Assembly (NCBI GenBank): GCA_944389315.1 | Contig: CALXLX010000001.1 | Span: forward strand, 1-64,000 | Direction of reading: 5' to 3' | DNA from: an uncultured Opitutales bacterium | Lineage (GTDB): Bacteria > Verrucomicrobiota > Verrucomicrobiia > Opitutales > Intestinicryptomonadaceae | Length of the DNA stretch: 64,000 nt | Part shown: positions 9,734-19,173 of the stretch, piece after piece | Layout of the letters: each line of letters begins with the position of its first letter | How positions within the stretch are numbered: the stretch's first letter is position 1 | Made by a program: the position numbers and the translations under genes | Notes under the pieces: generated by a model | What the model saw: only the letters and a program-made list of their open reading frames with translations | The model's database searches: none | What the model was told of the DNA's origin: nothing

Positions 9734-10090
9734 CTATCTGACAACGACATAGTTCGCGTCTATAAACAGCAGCATCCGGCAGATTGCCGTTATCGCAAGA
9801 ATTAAGACCGCATAGAGCGCATACTTCTTCCAGTTGTTCCGCACTATGAGCGCAACCACAGAAGTTATGCGAACCAGCCAGAACTGGAACAGGCAGAACT
9901 TCACCACCGCCGAAAGCAATACGGCGTCGCCGACAAACTGGTACCCGTCCCCCAAAGACAGACATTTGAAGTGCAGAAGGGATATCGATATGTTTATCGA
10001 CAGAAAAATAACCACGCTGAGCGCCGCCGCAGCCGTCGATTGAACCGACCCGAAACGCATGTATTTTTTTATGTCAATGGAGGAACTCAT
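9734..10090 (-). CDS. Small integral membrane protein, function unknown
   Basis: The 118 residues contain about three hydrophobic helices: AAAALSVVIFLSINISISLL, a VGDAVLLSAVVKFCLFQFWL segment, and YALYAVLILAITAICRMLLF. They are separated by short polar loops, consistent with an inner-membrane protein. Its ATG overlaps the rsmB stop (ATGA, 10090-10087), so it is translationally coupled to rsmB. No family recognised. Coupling to an rRNA methyltransferase does not by itself indicate a role. Confidence 0.75.
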   Translation of the reverse strand: MSSSIDIKKYMRFGSVQSTAAAALSVVIFLSINISISLLHFKCLSLGDGYQFVGDAVLLSAVVKFCLFQFWLVRITSVVALIVRNNWKKYALYAVLILAITAICRMLLFIDANYVVVR

Positions 10091-11439
10091 ACCCGCCTTT
10101 TCAACACGAAAGCCCCGCAGCCGTCGGAGACGTCCGACCCCGTAAAGGTGGCCCCCTCCGCCGCAAACCCCGAAACCGCCCCGAGAAACCTCTCCATGAC
10201 GGCCTCGTTCTCGTCTTCGTCTATCGAGCAGGTACTGTAAGCGATTTGCCCTTCTCTTTTCAAGAATTTTTCAGCCGTTAGAAGCATGGCCAGCTGAATC
10301 TCAGAACAATCGCGAAAGTCGCTCTCCTTGAGCCTGTAGCGTGCGTCGGGGCGCCGGCCGAGCACGCCGGAGTTGGAGCACGGGGCGTCGAGAAATATGG
10401 CGTCGAACAGCTTCGGAGCGCCGGCGGCCTCGAGGGCGGCAGACAAATCGGCGGCCAAAATGTCGCAATCTATCTGCATATTCCCGACTGCCTTCTCGCG
10501 GGAGAAATTCTCCCGCAGAAGCTTGAGCCGCCCGGCTCCCCTGTCGACACTTGCGATGAGGCTCTCCGATATGGGAAGAGCCCCCGCGCGAGAGGCGAAA
10601 TCGGCCTTCATCAAGTCCGCAAGCAGCCTGCCTTTGCCCCCCGGAGCGGCGCAAAGATCCAAAATTTTCATGCCTGATTTTGGGGAAAGCATGCGCGCGG
10701 CGATGCTGGTGGAGGGATCCTGTATGTAGGCGAGGGAGGAGTCTATAAGCGGCAAAATGCGCTCGAACCCTCCGCGGGAGAGGCAGTAGAACCCCGGGAA
10801 GCCCTCGACGGGGGAAAGAATGTCTGAATTTTGCGCGAAGGCCTCGTCGGCCCCGGGGGCGAAACATTTTCTCAGATAGACTCTCGACGGCCTCTGGTTG
10901 CGCTCCATGATGCCCAGGGCCTCCTTCTCCCCGAAACGCCTGCGCCACCGTTCCGCGATGAAGAACGGATGTCCCAAAAGTACGGCCTTCTTTTCAAAGG
11001 CGTCCGCGTTCCTCCGAAAATCCCCGAAAAACGGGGCAAATTTTCTAAGGACGGCATTGCAGAAATTCGCCTCGGCCGCGCTCAAAAAATTCTTCGCAAA
11101 CCGCACGTAGCAATCCACAATTTTGGGGGCGTTTTGCGGATTTTCCAAAATCTCGGCGCCCGCGCACTCCAGAAGCGCCCGCAGAACGTTTTTCGGCCGG
11201 CGTGGAACAAAGGCCTTTATTGCGCTTTCTATCAGCGGCTTATTCCGTAAAACTGTTAAAAAGATAAATTGACAAACTCTGCGTTTTAGTCTGTTTTTAT
11301 TTGTAAATAAATATCGGCTTGCAAGAATTTCATCGGCTTTCGCCGGTGAATTATTGTATTGTGCGACAAGTCCCACTGCCTTGGCCAGTGTCTTTTCGTC
11401 GGAGTTTATATCTGCGTTAAGACCCATTGGTTTTTGCAT
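10087..11439 (-). CDS. rsmB: 16S rRNA m5C967 methyltransferase RsmB (NOL1/NOP2/Sun family)
   Basis: RsmB methylates C967 of 16S rRNA using S-adenosylmethionine. The 450-residue protein has an N-terminal NusB-like helical RNA-binding domain (about 1-140). The SAM-methyltransferase core shows motif I ILDLCAAPGGKG, motif IV DAPCSNSG (351-358, Cys354) and motif VI STCSIDEDEN (402-411, Cys404). The two Cys are the nucleophile and product-release residues of this family. The start lies only 34 bases from the divergent GreA-like gene. It overlaps the downstream membrane-protein gene by 4 bases. Confidence 0.93.
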   Translation of the reverse strand: MQKPMGLNADINSDEKTLAKAVGLVAQYNNSPAKADEILASRYLFTNKNRLKRRVCQFIFLTVLRNKPLIESAIKAFVPRRPKNVLRALLECAGAEILENPQNAPKIVDCYVRFAKNFLSAAEANFCNAVLRKFAPFFGDFRRNADAFEKKAVLLGHPFFIAERWRRRFGEKEALGIMERNQRPSRVYLRKCFAPGADEAFAQNSDILSPVEGFPGFYCLSRGGFERILPLIDSSLAYIQDPSTSIAARMLSPKSGMKILDLCAAPGGKGRLLADLMKADFASRAGALPISESLIASVDRGAGRLKLLRENFSREKAVGNMQIDCDILAADLSAALEAAGAPKLFDAIFLDAPCSNSGVLGRRPDARYRLKESDFRDCSEIQLAMLLTAEKFLKREGQIAYSTCSIDEDENEAVMERFLGAVSGFAAEGATFTGSDVSDGCGAFVLKRRV

Positions 11440-11473
11440 AGTGGACTAATTTTTAATAAAAACAAATAAAAAT

Positions 11474-13492
11474 ATGAATTCTGAAGCGATAGAAATGCTC
11501 GTCAAAAAGAATCCGCGCCTGGCATCCAAGCGCGAGAAGCTTGCAGCGATGGAGCCCGGCAGGTATTGCATGCACGGCACTTGGGGTTTGGGCCTGATCA
11601 AGGAGTACAATCGGGAGAAGAACCGCCTTGTGATAGACTTTGCGGAGTTCAAGGATGCCGACGGAAACCCGAAGCTCGGGCACGAGATGGATCCGGCGTT
11701 CTGCGTTGACAGGCTGGACATTCTCTCCGACGACAACGTTCTTGTGCGCTCAAAGAACGACGCCAAGACGCTCGACGCGCAGATGACGAAATCTCCGGCG
11801 GACTTTGTCGCCTCCGTGCTGGAGAAGAAGGAGGACAAATCCGCAACATCGACGGAGCTTGAGAATTTATTCCGCAAGTCGTGCCCCTCGCAGAAGGAGT
11901 TTCGCTCCTGGTGGAACAAGACGAAAAAGGCGCTTCTTAGCGATCCGCGCATAGCGTGCCCGAAGCACAAGGGAGACTCCTATGTGCTGCGCGACGAGGA
12001 GGTCAAGCCCGAGCAGGAGATTCTGCAGGAGTACTTCCTCAACCGCGAGCCCAAGAAGAAGATACTCTTGGCAGAGAAGCTCTACGAGATAGTCGAGAAC
12101 GAGAACGAGAACAAGAACGACGAGGAGAAGCAGAAGGTCGTAGACGAGATCAAGGACGAGCTCGAGAAGATCAAGGACGAGCTCACCGAGGCAATCAAGA
12201 AGGCGCGCTCCCTAAACCAGGCAGACAGGCTTCACGGCATTTGGGTTAGGAACAATTTGATACGTTATCTCTTCCCCGGCAAGGAGGAGGAGGTTGAGAA
12301 GATAGAGCCGCGCAGTAAGGACATAATTGCCGACGCAGTGGCCAAGGATCCGAAGAACGGCCTCAACGATTTGGCGAGGAATCTTCCTGCGGCATATTAC
12401 GAGCGTTTCCTGGATTTGCTCACCCGCATATACACGGAGGATTGGAGGAACAAGATACTTGGGCTTCTCAAGGATTCCGAGGGGCGCTTTACGAACGAGT
12501 GCGTAAACTTCCTAATAGACAGGGACTCGCTCAAGGAGTCCAAGATAGTAAAGGGCCTGAAGATAGAGGCGGACAAGACGCAGCCCTCCTGCAAGGAGCT
12601 CGTCAAGGAGAGCCTCTACAAGTGGCTCGACGAGCAGACTTTGCACGGCCCCGTCATTTTGTGGATAGTCAAGAACCGCAATGCGTCGAAGGTCAAGGAC
12701 ATTCTCAAGGGGCTGATAGGCCCGAAGCTTCTCACGGCGATGCTTTCCGCCATAGACGACGAGGCTTTGCTGTCCGACTCCAACCGCAGGATAGCCCTTG
12801 CGGAGTTTATGTCCGAGGACAAGAAGCTTGTTGCCGACATGCTCTCCGGGGCGCCTTTGGAGACGGCCAGGGATCTTGCGCAGAGCCTGATTTTGAACCA
12901 GGGTTTTGAGGATCTTTCAAAGAAGTCCATACTTGCGCGCTTCATAATGCTTTATCCGGAGATACAGGAGCTCGTCTCCGACGACACCGCCAAGCAGGAG
13001 AGCAAGGCGGAGCGCCTGTTTGTTTCCGCCTGGAGCATGCAGGCTCGCCGCGACGAACTCGAGGACATCATCAAGGTCAAGATGCCCGAGAGCAAGAGGA
13101 GGATCGAGGCCGCCCGCGAACTCGGAGACTTGCGCGAAAATTCCGAATACAAGATGGCGCGCGAGGACGACGAGCTTCTCTCGGCAAAGAGAATGCAGCT
13201 GGAAAGGGAGATACCCATGGGCGAGGTCATCGACTTTACGGACGCTACGAACGACACTATCGGCATCGGTTCTGTTGTCGGGCTGTTGTCGGACGGCAAG
13301 GAGAGCACCTACACGATACTCGGCGCATGGGATACGGACTCGGCGAAGAACATATACTCCTACAAGACGCCGCTTAGCCAGACGCTTCTGGGCAAGCACG
13401 TCGGGGACATTGTGGAGACGAACATAGACGGCCACAAGACCCGCTGGGAGGTGAAGTCCATCGCCCGTTGGGTGGACGTTGCGGCAAAATAG
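11474..13492 (+). CDS. greA: GreA/GreB-family elongation factor with ~510-residue N-terminal extension
   Basis: Only the last ~160 of 672 residues are a Gre factor. The coiled coil at about 515-590 carries the acidic tip GDLRENSEYK (551-560), the residues Gre proteins insert into the polymerase secondary channel to trigger transcript cleavage. A C-terminal FKBP-like domain follows (about 595-672). The first ~110 residues (PGRYCMHGTWGLGLIKEYN... and RLVIDF) look like a small beta domain, then comes a long helical, Lys/Glu-rich region with a coiled-coil stretch near 205-250. Chlamydial GreA is similarly extended, so this looks like a PVC-lineage form. There is no clear ribosome-binding site, and a perfect terminator follows at 13521. 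Confidence 0.88.
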   Translation: MNSEAIEMLVKKNPRLASKREKLAAMEPGRYCMHGTWGLGLIKEYNREKNRLVIDFAEFKDADGNPKLGHEMDPAFCVDRLDILSDDNVLVRSKNDAKTLDAQMTKSPADFVASVLEKKEDKSATSTELENLFRKSCPSQKEFRSWWNKTKKALLSDPRIACPKHKGDSYVLRDEEVKPEQEILQEYFLNREPKKKILLAEKLYEIVENENENKNDEEKQKVVDEIKDELEKIKDELTEAIKKARSLNQADRLHGIWVRNNLIRYLFPGKEEEVEKIEPRSKDIIADAVAKDPKNGLNDLARNLPAAYYERFLDLLTRIYTEDWRNKILGLLKDSEGRFTNECVNFLIDRDSLKESKIVKGLKIEADKTQPSCKELVKESLYKWLDEQTLHGPVILWIVKNRNASKVKDILKGLIGPKLLTAMLSAIDDEALLSDSNRRIALAEFMSEDKKLVADMLSGAPLETARDLAQSLILNQGFEDLSKKSILARFIMLYPEIQELVSDDTAKQESKAERLFVSAWSMQARRDELEDIIKVKMPESKRRIEAARELGDLRENSEYKMAREDDELLSAKRMQLEREIPMGEVIDFTDATNDTIGIGSVVGLLSDGKESTYTILGAWDTDSAKNIYSYKTPLSQTLLGKHVGDIVETNIDGHKTRWEVKSIARWVDVAAK

Positions 13493-13827
13493 CGCATCTA
13501 TTTTGCAAAAATTGCGTTGAAAAAGGCCTCCGCAAAAGCGGAGGCCTTTTTATTTTCCAAAACCCGCGCAAAATAATGCGCCGCGGGGCATTGCCTTACG
13601 GCATATAAGGCATCGGGAGGCTAAAGGGCGTCTATGCGGCGGCGGAGGCAAAGATTTCAGTCTGAATTTTCCGGGCCCAGAAAAAGGCGGGAAGACCCGC
13701 TCGTCCAGCTGCCTCGCGGAAGCGCAAGACAAGCAGCCGGGAAGAAAAATTTTTCCGCTTTTTGATTATCGAGGCCGCGCTTGCAAACTCTGCGGGCAAA
13801 GGCTTGCGAGGAGAACCCGTTTTATGA
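13493..13827. other. Convergent intergenic region between greA-like and dnaE
   Basis: This contains the greA-like terminator (13521-13553) and a long hairpin at its right end (13804-13844) that reaches into the dnaE 3' end. The rest is GC-rich without a plausible gene. Confidence 0.6.
13521..13553 (+). terminator. Rho-independent terminator of the GreA-like gene
   Basis: A perfect 13-bp stem (AAAAGGCCTCCGC at 13521-13533, GCGGAGGCCTTTT at 13538-13550) with an AAAA loop runs into T-rich sequence, 28 bases after the stop codon. Its A/T ends make it potentially bidirectional. Confidence 0.92.
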
Positions 13828-13844
13828 TTATCCTCTCCTCGCAA
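13804..13844. repeat. 11-bp inverted repeat overlapping the dnaE stop
   Basis: Arms TTGCGAGGAGA (13804-13814) and TCTCCTCGCAA (13834-13844) are perfectly complementary with a 19-base loop containing the dnaE stop codon (13828-13830). It could fold at the end of the dnaE mRNA, but only a short TTT follows on the minus strand. Confidence 0.6.
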
Positions 13845-16800
13845 AGGCGCCTCTGCTGCGCCATACGGGCTGTTCCGGCGGAGGAATGGGCCGCGCCTTA
13901 ACCTCCACAAACGCCAGGGAGGGCTCCTGCATCAGGGCCGCATAGCCGGGGGCGTTGAACCCGCTTAAAACGTCCGTTATGGAGGAGAACTCCACATAAT
14001 CGAACTCGGAAACCTTCACGGCAATCTCGTTTGCCACAGAGGAGCCCGGTGCCTTGTCCAAGAAATATCTGGAGAGCAGATTCACAAAACGCTTGGCGTT
14101 TGCATCCGGCTTTATAACCCAGCGCATATTGGAAATGAAACTCGAGCATGCGCTTTGCATGCTTTCCACGCTGGTGCAGGAGTAGCGCACTTCGGCGCCG
14201 TCGTCGCAGCGGGCGTCGCCCACAACGCAGACGCATTCGCCCTCGGATACGGCTTTGGAGTATTTCTCGTAGACGCTCGGGAACATGTTTATGCTCCATG
14301 TTCTGCCGTCCTGCGCGGACAGCGTAAAGTAGCACCAGAGCTTGTTGTCCTTCTTCGTCAGCCGCTTCGTGATGTTTCCGGCAACACCGCAGAGCCTGAA
14401 CTGCGCCTTCTTTATCTTCCTGACAAGCTTCTCGTCAGGCTCCACTGCGAGGGCCTTGTCCAAGTACTTGTACTCGCTCATGGGGTGCCCCGAAACGTAG
14501 AACTGCAAAAGGTTCTTCTCGGCCTGGAGCTTTTGGGAAAGAGGCATGGGCGGAAGAGACGTGTCTATGATGTTCGCATTGCCGGAACTTTCCTTGCCCG
14601 CGGAGGAAGCGTCGCAAAGAAGCATGTCGAACATGTTCGTCTGGCCGCTTTGCCTATCGTCCTCAAGCTCGGAGAGGTGGTTAATTATGGCGTCGAGGCT
14701 CGCGATTAGATGCCCCCTGTCTATCCCGAAAGTATCGAAGGCGCCAGAGAGTATCAGGCTCTCCAAAACGCGCTTGTTTAGATTTTTCACGCCTACACGC
14801 CCGACAAAATCGAAGATATCCTTAAACGGCCCGTTCGCATCGCGCTCCGCGACGATGGTTTTCGCGGCGTTTTCGCCTATGCCCTTTATAGCCGCAAACC
14901 CGAATCTTATGGAACCGGGGCTCTCCTCGAACATAAAGCCCTTCGACGGCTTCCAGGCGAGATCCGGAATAGGCGTGAAAAGCTCTCGGGATATATTTAT
15001 GTCGGGGCCCAGCACCTTGATGTTTATCTCCTCGGCCGCCTCTATGTATTTTGACACCTTGTCTGCATTGTCGGCCTCGGAGGAAATGAGGGCTGCCATA
15101 AATTCCGCCGGATAATTTGCCTTAAGGTAGGCAGTGCGGTAGCTGAGCATGGCGTAGGCGGCCGAATGGGATTTATTGAATCCGTACTGGGCGAATTTCT
15201 CCAGTATCGCAAAAATGCCCTCGGACTCCTTCTGCTTTATGCCGTTGTATTTCTCCGCGCGGGAGACGAAAACCGCCTTCTGCTTGGCCATGACTTCGGG
15301 CTTCTTTTTGCCCATGGCCCTTCTTAAGATGTCCGCCTCGCCGAGGGTGTATCCGGCGATGATTCTGGCGGCCATCATGACCTGCTCCTGGTACACCAAG
15401 ACCCCGTAGGTCTCCTTGACAAGATCCTTTAGGAGCGGATGCGGCACCTGCATCTTTGACGGGTCCTTCTTTGCCTCTATGAACTGGTCTATAAACTGCA
15501 TGGGCCCCGGGCGGTACAGCGCGATGAGCGCTATGATCTCCTCGAAGGAGCTAAGCCCTATCCTGCGGCACAAATTCTGCATGCCTTCGCTCTCGAGCTG
15601 GAATACGCCCGTCGTGACGCCGCTGTTGAGGAGCTGGAAAGTGTTGGCGTCTCCCAGGGGGATTTTCTCGACCTCAAAGTCCGCAATATTTCTGGTGCGG
15701 CGCACGTTGGCCTGCGCGTCGGAAAGGAGGGTAAGGGTCTTGAGGCCGAGAAAGTCGGCCTTAAGGAGGCCGAGCTCCTCCGCGGGAGTCTTGGGAAATT
15801 GCGTGGTGAGGGTTCCCTCCTGTATCATCACGGGAACGAGATTGTCGAGCCTCTGGTCGCCTATTATTATGCCGCATGCGTGCTTGCCGCAGTTGCGGAC
15901 CATTCCCTCAACTATCTTTCCCTCCTCGAATATGTGCTTTGCCAGGGGGTTTGAATCTATGACCTGCTTAAATTCGGGCGAGGCCTCCAGCGCAGCGTCG
16001 AGCTTTATGTTAAGAACGTCCGGCAAAGTCTTTGCCCAGGCGTCGGCCTCGGCGTAGGGCATGGAGTTTACCCTGGCCAAATCCCTGACGACATTCTTTG
16101 CACCGAGCTTGTTGAACGTGACGATGTTGGCAACCCTGTCCTCCCCGTACTTGTGGCGGACGTAGTCTATGACTTCGTCCCTGCGCAGCTTGCAAAAGTC
16201 CACGTCGAAATCGGGCGGAGAAACGCGCTCGAGGGAGAGCATTCTCTCAAAGAGCAACCCAAAGCGCAGGGGGTCTATGTCCGTAATCTTTATTATGTAC
16301 GCAACCATGCAGCCCGCGCCGGAGCCTCTTCCCGGCCCCACCGGAATGCCGTGCGTGCGCGCCCAGTTGATGAAGTCGTAAACAATCAGGAAGTAGTCCA
16401 CGAAGCCCGCGCCCACTATTATGGACAACTCGTACTCGAGCTTCTCGCATACGTGCTTGGCAAAATCGGCAGGCTCGCCCTCCTTGGGAACGTATGAGCC
16501 GGGATTGTCGTAATCCACCCCGTAGCGCTCCTTCAAGCCCTTCTTGCACAAATCGAAAAGGAACAGGCCGTTCTTCATCAGAGCCTCGCGCTCCTGGGGG
16601 GACAAAGAGAAGTTTGGCTCCTTGCCGTTCTGCTTCAGAACCATATTCTTGCGCTCCACATACTGGTCGAGTATGCGGTTGAAGTCCTCCCTGTCGGGGT
16701 CGAAGGTAATCTCCGCTGGACGCTCGTACTTCGGATAGTGGTTGTGCCCCTTCTCTATCTTGATGTCGACCATGTCGGCCACATACAAGGTGTTGTCGAG

Positions 16801-17658
16801 CGCCTCCTCCAACTCGGGCAGTGCCTGCGCCATCTCCTCGCGGGTTTTTACATAGAACTCGTGATTGGGATAGCGCATGCGCTTCTCGTCGGAAATCACC
16901 GCGCCCGTCTGAAGGCACAAGAGCGCGTCGTGGGCTTCCCAGTCCTTCTTGTAGACGTAGTGGGCGTCGTTCGTGGCAACCATCTTCAGCCCGAACTCCT
17001 TTGCCAGCTTCACCAAACCCGGCAGTATCTTCTTCTGTTCCGGCAAAAAATGGTTCTGTATCTCTATGAAATAATTTTCCCGGCCGTATATGTCCACAAA
17101 CTTCGCGGTGGCCTCGCGCGCCTTGTCGTAGTCGGAATACAGCAGATACTGGCTGGCAACCCCGTTGAGGCACCCGCTCAGGGCTATTATGCCCTTTGAA
17201 TATTTCGCGAGCAAATCTATGTCCGCCCTGGGCTTGTAGTGGAAACCCTCGACGCTGGCGGCGCTGACTATCTTTGCAAGGCTCAAATACCCGTCGTAGT
17301 CCTTCGCCAAAAGCGTCTTGTGGTGTATCTGGTATTTGGGGAACCTGTCGGGAGTCCAAAAATTGGGGTCGTTTTCAACGTCGGAGATGTCGTCGGTCTT
17401 GTTGCGCTCGCGCTTGGGCCTGTCGGTCATCTTGTGGTCGTTTACAAAATATATCTCGCAGCCCAATATGGGCTTTACCCCGGCTTTGTTCGCCGCGTCG
17501 TAAAAATCCATTGCGCCGCACATGTTCCCGTGGTCGGTTATCGCAACGGCGGGCATGCCGAGCTCTTTTACCCTGGCCATGAGGGTGTCTATACGGCTGC
17601 ACCCGTCCAGAAAACTGTGGTCGGTATGCAGATGCAAATGTACAAAACTATCGCCCAT
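13828..17658 (-). CDS. dnaE: DNA polymerase III alpha subunit
   Basis: This is the replicative polymerase catalytic subunit. The 1276 residues exceed E. coli DnaE (1160). The N-terminal PHP domain keeps the metal motif HLHLHTDHSFLDG (from residue 7) and ITDHGNMCGA. The polymerase palm has GPGRGSGAGCM and the catalytic PDFDVDF (about 480-486). A helix-hairpin-helix and an OB-fold region follow (VAGNITKRLTKKDNKLWCYF). An extra charged insertion follows the ILGCEIYFV strand (about 68-95: DRPKRERNKTDDISDVEND), and the C-terminus carries ~100 residues of poorly conserved sequence ending in a Pro/Arg-rich tail. It lies 187 bases downstream of recA, with a probable terminator between them. Confidence 0.96.
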   Translation of the reverse strand: MGDSFVHLHLHTDHSFLDGCSRIDTLMARVKELGMPAVAITDHGNMCGAMDFYDAANKAGVKPILGCEIYFVNDHKMTDRPKRERNKTDDISDVENDPNFWTPDRFPKYQIHHKTLLAKDYDGYLSLAKIVSAASVEGFHYKPRADIDLLAKYSKGIIALSGCLNGVASQYLLYSDYDKAREATAKFVDIYGRENYFIEIQNHFLPEQKKILPGLVKLAKEFGLKMVATNDAHYVYKKDWEAHDALLCLQTGAVISDEKRMRYPNHEFYVKTREEMAQALPELEEALDNTLYVADMVDIKIEKGHNHYPKYERPAEITFDPDREDFNRILDQYVERKNMVLKQNGKEPNFSLSPQEREALMKNGLFLFDLCKKGLKERYGVDYDNPGSYVPKEGEPADFAKHVCEKLEYELSIIVGAGFVDYFLIVYDFINWARTHGIPVGPGRGSGAGCMVAYIIKITDIDPLRFGLLFERMLSLERVSPPDFDVDFCKLRRDEVIDYVRHKYGEDRVANIVTFNKLGAKNVVRDLARVNSMPYAEADAWAKTLPDVLNIKLDAALEASPEFKQVIDSNPLAKHIFEEGKIVEGMVRNCGKHACGIIIGDQRLDNLVPVMIQEGTLTTQFPKTPAEELGLLKADFLGLKTLTLLSDAQANVRRTRNIADFEVEKIPLGDANTFQLLNSGVTTGVFQLESEGMQNLCRRIGLSSFEEIIALIALYRPGPMQFIDQFIEAKKDPSKMQVPHPLLKDLVKETYGVLVYQEQVMMAARIIAGYTLGEADILRRAMGKKKPEVMAKQKAVFVSRAEKYNGIKQKESEGIFAILEKFAQYGFNKSHSAAYAMLSYRTAYLKANYPAEFMAALISSEADNADKVSKYIEAAEEINIKVLGPDINISRELFTPIPDLAWKPSKGFMFEESPGSIRFGFAAIKGIGENAAKTIVAERDANGPFKDIFDFVGRVGVKNLNKRVLESLILSGAFDTFGIDRGHLIASLDAIINHLSELEDDRQSGQTNMFDMLLCDASSAGKESSGNANIIDTSLPPMPLSQKLQAEKNLLQFYVSGHPMSEYKYLDKALAVEPDEKLVRKIKKAQFRLCGVAGNITKRLTKKDNKLWCYFTLSAQDGRTWSINMFPSVYEKYSKAVSEGECVCVVGDARCDDGAEVRYSCTSVESMQSACSSFISNMRWVIKPDANAKRFVNLLSRYFLDKAPGSSVANEIAVKVSEFDYVEFSSITDVLSGFNAPGYAALMQEPSLAFVEVKARPIPPPEQPVWRSRGAFARRG

Positions 17659-17781
17659 GTATGTATAACCCTGTCTTTCCCTCCCGCGGGCAATATCCCC
17701 TTCCCGTGTCCTAAAAAGACCGTGCTGCGCGCATAGGGAAACCCACCGCGCGCCGCAAGAAAACAGCTTCTAAAACAAGGC

Positions 17782-17806
17782 AAAAAACCGCGCCTTTGGC
17801 GGGCGT
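17782..17806 (-). terminator. Probable recA terminator
   Basis: On the minus strand, a six-pair GC stem with one bulged base (CCCGCC, AAA loop, GGCGCGG) is followed by six Ts at 17787-17782. It lies about 40 bases after the recA stop. Confidence 0.5.
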
Positions 17807-17845
17807 GCGCGCCGGCCTCCGCGCGGACGGGGGAACTTCCGCGGC

Positions 17846-18919
17846 CTACTTTTCCGCCGTCTTTTGCTCCTCGGCCTCCTTGCCCTCGGCTATCGCCGAG
17901 CCGCCGACAACTGTCACCTTCTCGGATATGGCCTTGGCAATTTCGTCTGCCACCGCCTGGTTTTTCGCAAGATAATCCTTCGCGGCCTCTCTGCCCTGGC
18001 CTATCAGCTCTCCCTTGTAGGATATCCACGCGCCCTTCTTCTCGAGTATCTTGTTTTCTATGCCCAAGTCGAGCAGGGAGCCCGTCTGGGAGATTCCCTC
18101 GTTGTACATGATGTCGAACTCGCACTCCGTAAAGGGCGGGGCGACCTTGTTCTTTACAACTTTCACCCTCGTGCGGTTGCCTATGACTTTGCCCGTGGGG
18201 TCCTTTATCTGGCCTATGCGGCGTATGTCCATGCGCGTGGAGGCAAAGAACTTAAGCGCGCGGCCGCCCGGGGTGGTCTCGGGATTGCCGAACATCACGC
18301 CTATCTTTTCCCTTATCTGGTTTGTGAATATGCAAACGCACTTGGTCTTGTTTATAGCGGCGGTGAGCCTGCGCATCGCCTGGCTCATCATGCGCGCCTG
18401 AAGGCCGACGGTTGTGTCGCCCATCTGGCCGTCGAGCTCCTGCCGCGAGACGAGAGCCGCAACGGAGTCTATCACTATTACGTCAACCGCGCCGGAGCGT
18501 ATAAGAGTCTCTGCGATATTCAACGCGTCCTCTCCGCACTCGGGCTGGGAGACCATCAAATTGTCCAAATCCACCCCAACAACCTTCGCGTAGCGCGGGT
18601 CGAGGGCGTGCTCAACGTCTATGAAAACCGCGTTGCCGCCCTTGCGCTGCGCCTGGGCTATTACGGAGAGGCAAAGCGTAGTCTTGCCGGACGATTCCGG
18701 CCCGTAGATCTCGCAGATTCTGCCCTTGGGCAACCCGCCTATGCCGAGCGCCAAGTCTATGGCTATGGAACCCGTGCTTATGGCCTCCACCTGCATTTTA
18801 AAACCGTCTCCGAGCCTTATCAAAGACCCCTCTCCGAATTGTTTGTTCACCGCGCTGAGCGCAAGCTCAAGGGCTTTTGTATCTCCGTGTCCCAACGGTT
18901 CCATCGGTTTTCTCGCCAT
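17846..18919 (-). CDS. recA: Recombinase RecA
   Basis: RecA polymerises on single-stranded DNA, drives strand exchange and promotes LexA-type cleavage. The 357 residues include the Walker A loop GPESSGKT (73-80), the Walker B region [11 protein letters not shown], the L1/L2 DNA-binding loops (around [10 protein letters not shown] and [18 protein letters not shown]), and an acidic/Lys-rich C-terminal tail ([13 protein letters not shown]). An AGGAA ribosome-binding site precedes the ATG. A promoter candidate lies at 18984-19012. No obvious LexA operator was recognised. Confidence 0.98.
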   Translation of the reverse strand: MARKPMEPLGHGDTKALELALSAVNKQFGEGSLIRLGDGFKMQVEAISTGSIAIDLALGIGGLPKGRICEIYGPESSGKTTLCLSVIAQAQRKGGNAVFIDVEHALDPRYAKVVGVDLDNLMVSQPECGEDALNIAETLIRSGAVDVIVIDSVAALVSRQELDGQMGDTTVGLQARMMSQAMRRLTAAINKTKCVCIFTNQIREKIGVMFGNPETTPGGRALKFFASTRMDIRRIGQIKDPTGKVIGNRTRVKVVKNKVAPPFTECEFDIMYNEGISQTGSLLDLGIENKILEKKGAWISYKGELIGQGREAAKDYLAKNQAVADEIAKAISEKVTVVGGSAIAEGKEAEEQKTAEK

Positions 18920-18983
18920 AAAAATTCCTATTCTCTTTATCTTGGTTAAAAGCCCTTCGGGGCATTTTCAAATTTACGCTATA

Positions 18984-19012
18984 TAGATACTCCCGCACCC
19001 CGCCTCTTTCAA
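18984..19012 (-). promoter_or_regulatory. Candidate recA promoter
   Basis: TTGAAA (19012-19007), 17 bases, then TATCTA (18989-18984) lie about 65 bases upstream of the recA ATG. A short hairpin (GCCC-CGAA-GGGC on the minus strand, 18952-18963) followed by TTTT lies in the resulting leader. Confidence 0.5.
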
Positions 19013-19173
19013 CAAATTTCTTCGCCAATTTTTCTTTTTGGGCAAAATGCGGCGGGGAAAGCGCGTCAGAAAACCGCCTATGCCGGCGCAAGATGCCCTT
19101 TTATGAGAAAAATAGGACAATAGGCCGCAGAACGCGGGCTTACCCCCCGCCTACATATTTCACCTTCAAAGAC

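Noticed and set aside
16247-17359. 370-codon minus-strand frame inside dnaE
   Set aside because: Out-of-frame overlap with the dnaE PHP and polymerase domains, which are clearly the coded frame.
17864-18949. 361-codon plus-strand open frame opposite recA
   Set aside because: Fully antisense to recA; its translation has no family features. GC-rich third positions of the real gene open the opposite frame.
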